Source: Dendrolimus kikuchii (Eukaryota; Arthropoda; Insecta; Lepidoptera; Lasiocampidae). From it: 64,000 nt of DNA. Made by a program: the position numbers and the translations under genes. This document shows positions 40,060 to 49,519 of this stretch, in pieces. The notes beneath the pieces were generated by a model. The model made no database searches. It was not told the DNA's origin and was given only the letters and a program-made list of their open reading frames with translations. The stretch spans positions 12,359,001-12,423,000 of the forward strand of contig CM034413.1 of assembly GCA_019925095.2 (NCBI GenBank). Direction: 5' to 3'. Positions within the stretch are counted from its first letter, which is position 1. Every line of letters starts with the position of its first letter.

Positions 40060-40321
40060 TATGATTGAGTATGAGATATGGGGAGAATGGAATGTTTGGA
40101 GCAGACCAGGAAACGTTGGTATTGCAAAAGCTAGTTTTTAATTTACTAGGAGTGTGAATAGCTGTGATGAATATGTTTTTAGACTTAGCAAAGTATCTAG
40201 GCTTATTAACTATTTTATAAAGTGAATTATAGATATTACAAATATATGGATTTACACAAAAAAGAAATACTACAAGAAAGAAAGTTAAATTAAGATAAGA
40301 TTTAAAAATTAGCCAGAATAG

Positions 40322-41269
40322 TCATTTTTCTAAATTATTACTAAAAAGTTGCTGTATCTGGTCTTGATGTTTAATTTCGATTGCTGGAAGGCCCTCATTT
40401 TTTCTTATGAAGATTTTGCCTCTGTTGGACCAACAAAATTTCCAGTCACTATTACGAATTGAATCTCGAGCTAAATAGAACAGATGGTTGCCTTTTTTTG
40501 TTAATGACTCATTAATATATATATTTTCTTTACCCGTAGCCCAGCTTACAATAGATGTATTTAATTTTTCGTCTTTTCTGTTCACATTATATTTCTTGAA
40601 AGCTTGAAGTAGCTCATTTTTTATCTTTGTGTTCGCGTATTCAACGATAATGGTTCTCGGGCCCTGATTTCTCGGTGCGGAGCGATAGGCACTTTTGATA
40701 TCCCTGGGATCATATCTGATTTCTAACGATTTATGTATGTGCTCAATCGCTTTCTCCATCTGAGCATCACTATCTGTTGGCATATTTTTAATCTCAATAC
40801 AAGTTTCTTTGATTTTTTTCTCTAGTGTTTCTACCTGTTGTTCAAGTATGTTAACTATTTCATTCTTTTTGTTATCGCTGTGCTCAAGTTCTTCAACCCG
40901 TATATTCAATTTAGCCTGCTCTTCCATTATAATGGATATTTTCGTATTGAGTTCAACGTTTGAATGAAGAAGCTGAGAATTTTGTTCTTTCAGGTCACTA
41001 ATGTCCTGCCTTATTTGACAAAATTGGCTATCCTGACTAGATTTTAGCTCGGTAATCATTTTCTGAAGCTTATCGGACATATTATTCATAAACTGATTTA
41101 AGTTACCAGTAGAGGAAAATTCTTGTTTTGTTTTCTTTCTTAAGGTAATATACTTTTCGTCCTCATTAAACTCGGGAGAGCTGTAGAGCTCAGGCTGTGA
41201 GCTAGCCTCCCCAAGAGGTCTTGGAGGTGTACGAAGGGTTTTTTTGGCGCTCGTAAAAGGTGATGTCAT
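40322..41269 (-). CDS. LINE ORF1: coiled-coil, FP-like nucleic-acid-binding protein
   Basis: 315 residues. The N-terminus (1-55) is polar. A long coiled coil (about 57-165, rich in K, E, L, Q with heptads) would drive oligomerisation. The C-terminal domain (about 180-305) contains RSAPRNQGPRTIIVEYANTK, IYINESLTKKGNHLFYLAR and GKIFIRKNEG. This is the same RRM-like/FP-C architecture as in L1-type ORF1 and insect LINE ORF1s, and it parallels the broken copy at 5412-6329. There is no zinc knuckle, unlike the Jockey ORF1 in this window. It is likely an RNA chaperone in the retrotransposition RNP. Confidence 0.8.
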   Translation of the reverse strand: MTSPFTSAKKTLRTPPRPLGEASSQPELYSSPEFNEDEKYITLRKKTKQEFSSTGNLNQFMNNMSDKLQKMITELKSSQDSQFCQIRQDISDLKEQNSQLLHSNVELNTKISIIMEEQAKLNIRVEELEHSDNKKNEIVNILEQQVETLEKKIKETCIEIKNMPTDSDAQMEKAIEHIHKSLEIRYDPRDIKSAYRSAPRNQGPRTIIVEYANTKIKNELLQAFKKYNVNRKDEKLNTSIVSWATGKENIYINESLTKKGNHLFYLARDSIRNSDWKFCWSNRGKIFIRKNEGLPAIEIKHQDQIQQLFSNNLEK

Positions 41270-41740
41270 ATTTAGTTTAAGTTTTGTACAAGATGATTAT
41301 AACTTTCGTAAAAGTGTTAGAAACTTGTATATTAGCTAATTGTTGCTACGATCAAATCGCTAGGCGCAAGTATGTAAGCCAATAAATAAGATGCTCGTTA
41401 AATATCGCAGGCGCTTATTATTTCTATACAATTCAAGCGAGGCGTAAGCGATGCGTTGCCAGCTTTAGCGTAGAGAGAGATGCTTCAGAGCAGAAAAGCA
41501 ATATACAGTATATTGTGCTACGCGTTATTGCAATAGGCACTCTACAAGCGATATCCGAGAGGCGATTGTTGAGGTAGAATAGTACATTGGTGTCAGGTTA
41601 TAGACTCACGGTGTGTGCAGTGCGAAGCGGCAAATATGTATTTATCCTTCTTCAGGGCGGGGCTACTGCGTATAAGGCACTGATGAGTAAACGAGAATTG
41701 GGTACACCAATCAGAAAAATACTACACGGAACGTTCAACA

Positions 41741-41774
41741 CACGTCTGTACTGAACAAGGTGCAGAAACGAACT
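41741..41774 (-). promoter_or_regulatory. putative Inr/DPE promoter at the 5' end of the CR1-like LINE
   Basis: AGTTCG starts at 41774 (A as +1) and AGACGTG begins exactly at +28 (41747-41741). The same spacing is found in the Jockey element. The base after +1 on the outside is the first base of the putative TSD, which supports 41774 as the true end. Confidence 0.5.
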
Positions 41775-41791
41775 CCGAAACGAAACGAAAT

Positions 41792-42946
41792 AATGCATGG
41801 TGTCAATGCTTTCTTGGTAAAACAGTAGATGGTTTTATCGGTTAAAGCGACCTCTTCCGGGCAAGGAAAGGAGAATCTCAACGCAGTGATTTGGTAGTAG
41901 AATAAATGAGATAGGACCTAAACTTCAAAATACACATACTTAAACTATATAGCAAAATATGAGTAACCAAATTTGATATCTCTTTTCATAATTCAGATTA
42001 GAATGCGAACTATTTTTATGATATAAAATGGCATGAATGAGTGACCAGTATACGGTATTAGACATGTGCGTCAAAATGGCTGCAGGTGGTGCAGAGGTGG
42101 AGGTTTTAGTCGGCGGCGGCGCGGCGCCGACGGCGTGATGACTTCGGGCTTTGTTAAATTACTGTATTTAAATTGACTCCATCTATGTTTGTTCCTATAA
42201 TGTACAATAAATACTTGTATATTAATTTATCATTACTTCTCTTCAGCGTGAGAGACGCATATCTCTGTTTCTTTATTTTCTCTCAGATTTTTCTCACCAC
42301 TATTTCTGCTGTCCTTGCTTTACAACGTCCCAATCATATTCAATCCTTATATTACTGCAATCCTCAAATTAAAACGATTATTTAATTAATTTATTGTCAA
42401 TAAAATAGTTTAATATTCATATTATCTGTAAAAAAAAGGATATAAACCACAAAAACAATTTCAAGACAAACGGTCTATGATAATTACATCTTTTAATTTG
42501 GTTATGTAGAGCAACATGCAACTCGTAGTCGTTAAGCAGATGATCCAGTCTCTAAACACACACTCACAAACAAACATACATACAAATAGTATTGTATGTA
42601 GTTATGATATTCGATGTAATCACTCCGATTTCTGTATATAAGGCCGAAGGAATCGTTTTAAAATCATTCAAGTGCCATCATCCCATCTCTAGTTGTTCTA
42701 AATTTGAATATTCATATTTGGAACAGTGTTCGATTTTTAAAATAACATATTTCAGGTTAGTATTTCTTTATACTTTTTTTAATACGATATTTTTTTTAAA
42801 TTCAAAGCAAAGTCAACATTAATTTAAGAACCACGTGTCACTGGCTGGAGACATAATCATTTTTTAAGTCAAAATTGAATTAAAGAAAGTAACTTAAAGG
42901 ACAATACAATAATTATTTATCAAAAATATTAAATTTATAAATAATA
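41792..42946. other. no recognisable gene
   Basis: A GC-rich patch at 42076-42140 begins ATGGCTGCAGGTGGTGCAGA and opens for 20 codons (GGGAAPTA, then stop). It resembles a 5' exon or CpG-rich promoter, but nothing downstream supports a gene. A 70-codon frame at 42173-42385 is unassigned. Confidence 0.35.
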
Positions 42947-43090
42947 CTAGCTGTGCCCGCGACTTCATCCACGTGGGATTTTTTTCGCCGAACCCTAAAA
43001 AAACGTAACCAACTTAGGTTCTCCTTATAACATCAGCTATCTGCCAGTGAATGTCCCATCAAAATATCCAGACAGACAGACAAAAATTTT
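42947..43090 (-). mobile_element. Helitron fragment (10134 subfamily)
   Basis: Inverted CTAGCTGTGCCCGCGACTTC end; the 5' end is lost. Confidence 0.65.
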
Positions 43091-43109
43091 AAAACTGTTT
43101 TGTTATATA

Positions 43110-43322
43110 TTTTTTTGCCCGACTGGATGGCTACCACCCCTGGTCTAAAGCATGTCGCCATAACAACCTTGAGTTATGTTCCGGCATTAGTGACCAGGTT
43201 CCAGTGACCCTTAAGAGAGCAGCAGCGCATTTGTAGCACCTATGGTGTTGCAAATGTCCATAGGCGATGGTAACCGCTTTCTATTAAGTGGGCCGTCTGC
43301 CTGTCTGCTGAACTCCTGCAAT
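43110..43322 (+). repeat. Family A repeat, 5'-truncated
   Basis: TTGCCCGACTGGATGGCTAC to AACTCCTGCAATAAA, then a short (TA)n. Confidence 0.85.
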
Positions 43323-43739
43323 AAATATATATATATATATATAAGTACCGCATATATTTTCATATGTATATAGTAAAAAGCTGTTATTTTGACATTACAA
43401 ACAGACACGTCTAAGTTTATTTATCTATATAGATATACCGGTGTCCCAATTGTCCCAAAGCTATGCAACATGAAGGAGAAGTAATTCAAATGTTGTATAT
43501 AAGATATTTTGCTAAATTAAAACATTTTGTTATTTTTAAAAGCAATTTAAACTGCATTCAAGGATTTTTATAGTTACTTGCCTCATCTGGGAATCGAACC
43601 GACCACATGTTAAAAACACCAAGTGTATTTTTACGATGCGAATTGACCGAAAGGACGCAACACTGTTCAATATCATTGAATGATAATATTTTCTTAAGTT
43701 TTCGCGATTTGTATACATAAAAAAACTTTAACGATTTTC
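43323..43739. other. no recognisable feature
   Basis: AT-rich; nothing recognised. Begins with a short (TA)n (about 43325-43342). Confidence 0.4.
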
Positions 43740-44160
43740 AGCGCGGTAATTTATTTGATTTTTATTATTCCGACGTTTCGGCCACTTTTCAGTAGCTGTG
43801 TTCACGGAAGACAAAGATGTCAAACATCAATGAGTATTGTTAAAGTTTTATTTAGCTACCGCCAACTTGTTAATTTTAATTATTTAATTTCAATTTTACA
43901 TACATACATAACTTCACGCCAGTTCCCTTGCGGGGTAGGCACGAACAACAGAGCGCCATTCAGGCTTATTCTTACACACCTCACTTGCTTCCCTGACATT
44001 CATAACTCTTGTCATGCACGCTCGTCTGTTCTTAAGGCTCCTGACATCAGTTTTAATTTTGTTTATGGTTATTATTTACTCTGTGGAAGCTTAATCCAAT
44101 TTTAATCATAATCTAATCAAATAAATTACTGCGCTTAAAACCGTTTAAACGTAGTTTTAT
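43740..44160 (+). repeat. Family B repeat split by an RTE insertion
   Basis: 43765-43890 and 44049-44155 together match 1575-1722 plus 2386-2575 (CGACGTTTCGGCCACTTTTC; TTTATGGTTATTATTTACTC; AATAAATTACTGCGCTTAAA). Confidence 0.7.
43897..44048 (-). mobile_element. Family R (RTE) 3' end
   Basis: (CATA)n tail and CTTCACGCCAGTTCCCTTGC to GGCTCCTGACATC, inserted in Family B. Confidence 0.82.
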
Positions 44161-44530
44161 TATCGTTGAACGATTCAAGCTTATGTGTATATCGAACACT
44201 GGTTGATTCGTCCCAATTGAAAGAAAGAACAAACCATTTAATATCGGTTTAATATATCTCCAATCTTAATGTTACATCTAAAATAGATTTCAATTAAAAA
44301 CACAACTATTAGCACATTGCAAAAAATGAAGCAAGTCGATCACGATTCTCATTAACATTAGGCTCAACATCCACCAAAGCGGAGATATATACATATAGTG
44401 CGATCCAAATAAGAATAGGAATGTCAATAACCTCTATCTGTCAAATGTCACTTGAAAAGTATGGTTTGCATAAAACTTATTTGCATATCAATAATAAATA
44501 GTCTTATATCAAATTTAAATAAAAAGGTTA
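44161..44530. other. no recognisable feature
   Basis: Nothing recognised. Confidence 0.4.
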
Positions 44531-44763
44531 TACATACATACATAACTTCACGCCAGTTCTATTGCACGAACAGAGCGCCAATCAAGCTTATTCTTACACA
44601 CCGCACTTGCTTCTTTGACATTCATAGCTCTTGTCATGCACGCTCGTCTGTTTTTACGGCTCCTGACATCACCTTCTGCTAGTACACGATCAATTTGATC
44701 ATGGAAGGTGTGTCGTGGCCTTCCACGACTTCTGCATCAATCCACTTTTGCGTTGTATATATG
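44531..44763 (-). mobile_element. Family R (RTE) 3' end, diverged
   Basis: (CATA)n tail to ATACAACGCAAAAGTGGATTG on the minus strand; a small deletion removes part of the CCCCGCAAGGGAAC motif. Confidence 0.8.
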
Positions 44764-45159
44764 CGGAGATATATATTAATAAACGTCCCATTGCTAGGCT
44801 CGAGCCTCCCCGTTTTTAAGAGAACAGATAGTACTCCGTCCATTCTTGTCTATGGTGGGCTGGCGGGATTCAAAACAAATCAAATCAAATATTTTATTGC
44901 ATAAAAATATGGTTATACAAATAGGTCTTGTATTTTACACTGATCACATGTTTTTTGCCGGTCGGGCGTACAATTTTTTGAAACTTATTAACTATTATTG
45001 AAGTGACAACTTCTTATGGGAGGGTAAACCGCTTCGTTACGTAACGCATTACGACGCCAGTCTGTCTGACTTCCCTTTCTCTCGCGCATGTTACCACTTC
45101 TGTCGAGCGTCCCGAGACGCACACTTTATTTTACTAATATTCAGTCTTACAATTATGTA

Positions 45160-45330
45160 CGGGTTGTCTGGAAGAGATCGCTTCTTAGCGATAAGACCGC
45201 CCATTGTGCACATTTAGAATATTCACCGACATAAACAATTACAAAATTAATAATTACAATAATTTTTTGGCATAACGAAAGGCGGCCTTATCGCTTAAAG
45301 CGATCTCTTCCAGGCAACCTGATTTAGAAA
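45160..45330. repeat. inverted pair of a GATCGCT hairpin motif
   Basis: GGTTGTCTGGAAGAGATCGC followed by TTCTTAGCGATAAG (45165-45200), and its inverse CTTATCGCTTAAAGCGATCTC followed by TTCCAGGCAACC (45288-45320). Single copies occur near 15290, 41838, 55206 and 60910. The motif is the 3' end of a lepidopteran LINE/SINE group (inference). Confidence 0.55.
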
Positions 45331-45408
45331 ATACTTTTAAAAACTTATGTCTAGGTATAATTAAATTAAAAAGAAGTCAAATAAGAAAGGAAGAACAGTA
45401 TATTTTAT

Positions 45409-45651
45409 TTGAGAGTACAATTTCAAAAAATATGTATAGTTGACAGTTTCATCAACGGAGACACTTTCTATCATCATACAAGAAGTCGAAGCAAAGATTT
45501 TGTATTATGCGCGGAGTTAAGTAAGGAGAGATTGGACTTGTGTACAATATTTAATATTTTGGCCTCTTCAGCTTCTCTAGAAGCTATAACAATGTACAAG
45601 TTTGTGATGAGCTCCTTGTCTGCGGGGAACTTCATATTAATTTTATGTTAG
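45409..45651 (+). other. unassigned open frame
   Basis: 80 codons (..FINGDTFYHHTRSRSKDFVL.., ending FILILC). No domain recognised, no splice context, not repeated in the window. It could be chance or a decayed coding fragment. Confidence 0.2.
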
Positions 45652-45691
45652 TTTAATGTAAGTTATATTAAATTATATATTAGAGAGAGAG

Positions 45692-45990
45692 AGTCGTGGT
45701 AGCGTAATGGCTAGTGCAAGCGTCCCAAACTCAGAGGGCGCGGGTTCGATCCTGGCCGGAACGCATGCACCACTTAGTCAGTTTTCTGACCTAATGTGCA
45801 TATTATTACAATTACCACGTGCTAATAACGGTGAAGGAAAACATCGTGATGCAACCTGCACATCGAGATAACCGATGTGTCAAACCTGCCAAGCCGCCTT
45901 GGACAAGCGTGGCGGGTATACGTCCGTTCCCCCTATAATGGGAGGCCCGAGCCCAGCAGTGAGACATTTATGGGCTGATATTATTATTTA
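45692..45990 (+). mobile_element. tRNA-derived SINE with RTE-like tail
   Basis: The head is GTAGCGTAATGGCTAGTGCA (box A) and GCGGGTTCGATCCTGGCC (box B). The body ends GAGCCCAGCAGTGAGACATT followed by TATGGGCTGAT and (ATT)n, the 3' end shared with common lepidopteran RTE LINEs that presumably supply its RT. Second copy at 57729-58020. Confidence 0.85.
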
Positions 45991-46882
45991 TTTATTATTA
46001 TATTAAATTAAGAAAAGGTACAATGAGGCTGATATAACCGAAAAGGTTCAAAGCCCCTTTAAAATAAAAGTATTTAAAGAAAGATTTTGTACATACGAGC
46101 GTTACAAATTATGATGTCATTTCTATAACGAATCAAATAGTGCACTTATTAAAGTTTAAACTAAGTAAAGTATAGTAATCAAAAGTATTGAATAGAAAAT
46201 TTCTTTAGGCACTTTGGTCATTTTTGGGATACAGAAAAACTCGTGTGATCTTGTGTTCTACCATATTATCTTTAAATTATGTTGATCACATGGTAATTGA
46301 ACGTCCGCTCTTTCATATAAATAGTTTCAGATTTAATTGTGCTATATCTATCCCATTGAGAAAGCAAAATATATATTAAATAATACTCGTGGTTGGCCGT
46401 GGTCGAAATTCGACCATAATAATTAATGCCAAAGACTACACTTCTATAATAACAGATTTCGCCAAAGCTACACTGTTAATTTGACTTTAACAATAAACAA
46501 AAGAGTATATATGGTAGCGTGTGTCATGTTTTTTTTAATTGATTTAATGTATTTTTTATGCATAATTTAAAAAAAATATTAGCATTCTGCCCTCCTTCAC
46601 TACATAAACTATAAGTGTGCGAAATTTCATACTCTTCCGTCGGCGCAATTTTTGTAAAAAGGTCTACAAAGTTTTTGCTTCACGTATTAATGTAATGATT
46701 TAAATATACAATAATATATAAATATACACGTTGGGTGAAATGTTAGATTATGTCGCCGCTAAACGTGTCTTCTCTTCTCCACTTTACTGGATACTAAACC
46801 TTAAACGGTGAAAAAAAAATACTGGCAGGCCTATTTAAACGTTTAGTTTTTAGGTAACTAATTTTATTCTTCTATATATATA
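45991..46882. other. no recognisable feature
   Basis: AT-rich; nothing recognised. Confidence 0.4.
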
Positions 46883-47097
46883 TCTCTTATTATATACAAA
46901 AATAAATCGTAGATATGTATGTACGCGCATAACTTGAGAATGACTGAACCGATTTTGATGAAATTTGTTTTGTGTATTGGAATGGGCCCCCGGATGGATT
47001 AGACTCACAATTGGAACAGGTAGGTGGCGCTGAGCTCGGGTTCTAGAATCCTCCTAATCAGAAAATATGGTGGTACGAAGTTCGCCGGGTCATCTAG
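46883..47097 (+). mobile_element. Helitron-like element
   Basis: A|TCTCTTATTATATACAAAAA to CGCCGGGTCATCTAG|T. 215 bp, with the internal GGTGGCGCTGAGCTCGGGTT block of the family. The terminal hairpin is degraded. Confidence 0.65.
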
Positions 47098-48298
47098 TAT
47101 ATATATATTTACACCCAGATTGTAAGTATTAGGAAAGACAGACTCTGGCAATAAGTTCCGTGCCAATTCTCTTTTGCGGTGAACATGATGAAGGTGAACG
47201 CAAAGCCCTTCGTTTGTATTGGTGGAACGTCCACCATATATTGGTGTTGTATGTTGGTGTGTCTGGTTGTCTGATGATGTAAGGGAGGGGATCAGATCGA
47301 AAAACTCAAGTGCACGCTCTCCGTAGTGTATCTTATCGAAAACCGTTAAGCTGGCAACCCTGCGGGTGTGTTCCTCTTATAGCTCACAACGCCCAAAATG
47401 CTCTTTTAGCCGTTCCATTCATTCCGCCCATTATGGTCAACCTGAAAACGTCACTAATGACGTCATAATTTTCGCTCACGCAGCGCTCACAGCGACCCAT
47501 ATATCAAAAGGTGAGTCGAATAATTCGCTCCACTAGAGGTTATGATTGTAACGCTCGCAAGCGAGTGGAACGGAAAAATCACGATCGTGAGCGGGGTCGT
47601 TGTGATCTCATATGGCACGCGCCTGCGTCGATGTTAGAAACTTTGAGTTCTCTCATCGAAAAGCTGGTGGTTACGAACCAGCCTCCTGGCTGTTAGATTT
47701 GACTGTATTTTAATTTAATTTCACTTAAATTAAGGGCTGATTATAAATAAAAAAGGCACGGAGCGAACCGTAAATTGCGTGTATTGCACTCAACGGTTGG
47801 AGGCAGAAGAAAGGGGTGGGAGACAAAAGGGACGCAACAACGGATGGGGTTTTTAGTGTTGCTTGTGCAGAATCAGTGTTGCAAGTAAACTAAATATTGT
47901 GAATGTTGGGTAATCCAACACTGGCTCTCCGCTCAATCGACTCTAGTGCTTCGAATATGTACAGGTTTATTATTCAGTCGTCTATCGCTCTATCAACATT
48001 CTATACTCGTCTCTCATACGTCACCTCATTCACATTGCGGACACGTTTAGAAAATAACATCATTCCCACATAAATATTAAGAAACTAGATGGCAGCACTT
48101 GAAAGTCACCTCGTGATATAATGTTCCAAAATCTTGTCAACTAGAACAAAATTATTTGCTACATATATAGTATTTGACAAATTAAATAAATATAATTTTT
48201 TAAATGTGGAAATTTAAAAAACTTTCTACCCTCCTTTACGAAAATTGCGCGAACGGAAGAATATGAAAATTCGCACACTTATAGTTTACTAGCGGCCC
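47098..48298. other. unassigned, moderately GC-rich region 5' of the cuticular-protein gene
   Basis: No coding region recognised. It holds a perfect TGACGTCA palindrome (47458-47465) and an AAAAG|GTGAGT splice-donor-like site at about 47505-47511, so it could contain a 5' UTR exon of the gene starting at 49481. This is speculative. TGTTGG..CCAACA near 47905 is a small hairpin. Confidence 0.25.
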
Positions 48299-48860
48299 CG
48301 GCAGATCTTGTCCTGCCTTTTAAGAATAAAATTCTAGAACCCGATCCTAGAGCCACGTAGCGGTTCTAATTGCAATTCTAAACCATCCGGGTACCCACTC
48401 AAACAGACAAAAACAAAATCACCAAAATCGCTCCAGGTGATTAGGAGGATTCCAGAACCCGATCTCAGCGCCACCTACCGGTTCTAATTGTGAATCTAAA
48501 ACAGTAATATAATTTTTTTATTCTAAGTCATGACAAAATAAGATTAAAAATCTTGCCAAAAAATTAAAGTTTATAATTCACAAATATAAAATAGGGGTTG
48601 ATCGTAGAGGGGTGAAAATTTAGGGTTTTATGTATTTTTTAATGCTGTATCCTAAAAAAATAAAAAAAATAAAAATTATCTAAAAATTAAAAAAAAATAT
48701 TTAGGGACTACCCTTAACATTTAGGGGGATGAAAAATAGATGTTGGCCGATTCTCATAGATACCGGATAAGCACAAAAAATTTCATCAAAATCGGTCAAG
48801 CCGTTTCGGAGGAGTATGGCAACGAAAACTGTGACACGAGAATTTTATATATTACATATA
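48299..48860 (-). mobile_element. Helitron, long form of the 9490 family
   Basis: The inverted CTAG end (48299-48302) is followed by GCAGATCTTGTCCTGCC. The 5' end on the minus strand is near TAATATATAAAATTCTCGTG. An internal block GGGTTCTGGAATCCTCC is followed by a second GGTGGCGCTGAGATCGGGTT-type block. Colinear with 56266-56815. Confidence 0.75.
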
Positions 48861-49049
48861 GAGAAGAAGCGACGAACGCTATTTTTTTTTATAAATTATA
48901 CATAAAAAATACTTTAATGTATTTTTAAATAACAATAAAAACATTACACACACTACCATGTATTTGACACACACACGCATATAATATTCTTTTGTTTATT
49001 GTTCAAGTCAAATTAACAGGCGAAATCTTGGCTTATAGAAGTATAATCT

Positions 49050-49255
49050 TTGACAAGGAGTTTTTGGCGGGAACTGAAAGGCGACCTTGTGCTGTGCAGT
49101 TTTATTTTCTAAAAATGTGCAAAATTACTCTAAAATGAACAATAGTTGTAGGATATTGATAGTTTTTGAGTAGTAATTATGTGTTTTTGCGAGAAATGTG
49201 AACTGTATAGTCAAATGTGGCCTTTCGAGTTTTCACAAGAACACCGTTGAATGAC
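49050..49255 (+). repeat. Family M terminal repeat
   Basis: GGAGTTTTTGGCGGGAACTG..TAGGATATTGATAGTTTTTG..CACAAGAAC..GTTGAATG. Matches 63836-64000, and in inverse 63345-63530. No partner arm was found nearby. Confidence 0.75.
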
Positions 49256-49480
49256 GTCGATTGTAGCCTACAATACAACGGCGCCTGGCTTAAAGGCCTA
49301 GTCGCCAAGCCTTAAACATAAAAAAAAAATTGACAACAGAACCTTAATAATGTTCAAACTTATAATTTAAATTAATTATTATGGTCGAATTATGACCACG
49401 GGAGACCACTATTAATAATAATAATAAAAAAATCTTAATAAGCTCCTAGGTCATTGATTTTAGCCGTATTTTCTTTTCAG

Positions 49481-49519
49481 ATCTCGTTGAAGTTAGAAGA
49501 GGAAAACATAGCCATGAAG
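49481..49519 (+). CDS. exon with start codon (5' UTR + Met-Lys)
   Basis: Acceptor TTTTCTTTTCAG at 49480, then 33 nt of 5' UTR, ATG AAG (49514-49519) and donor GTAAAA. A first coding exon of only a few codons before a phase-0 intron is typical of insect CPR genes. An upstream non-coding exon is implied by the acceptor. Confidence 0.75.

Larger units (their letters stand above)
36595..41791 (-). mobile_element. CR1/L2-like LINE, both ORFs open
   Basis: A ~5.2-kb element on the minus strand: 5' end at 41774, ORF1 (40322-41269), a 262-nt spacer, ORF2 (37093-40059), a ~490-nt 3' UTR containing (CA)n, and a (TTTCA)n tail at about 36601-36629. CCGAAACGAAACGAAAT directly follows the 5' end (41775-41791). 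CCGAAATGAAATGAAAT starts at 36595 on the tail side: a plausible 17-bp TSD with two mismatches, partly confounded by the tail repeat. Inserted at the 3' end of a Jockey remnant. Confidence 0.8.

Noticed and set aside
42076..42140. GC-rich MAAGGAEVEVLVGGG-type short frame as a gene start
   Set aside because: It stops after 20 codons and no donor or downstream exon could be connected.
45409..45651. 80-codon frame as a cuticle or other exon
   Set aside because: No family resemblance and no acceptor/donor pair in phase; listed only as an unassigned frame.
47458..47511. TGACGTCA palindrome plus a GTGAGT donor as the promoter and first exon of the cuticular-protein gene
   Set aside because: The distance is plausible, but no Inr/TATA in the right place was seen and no transcript evidence is available; kept only as a note.
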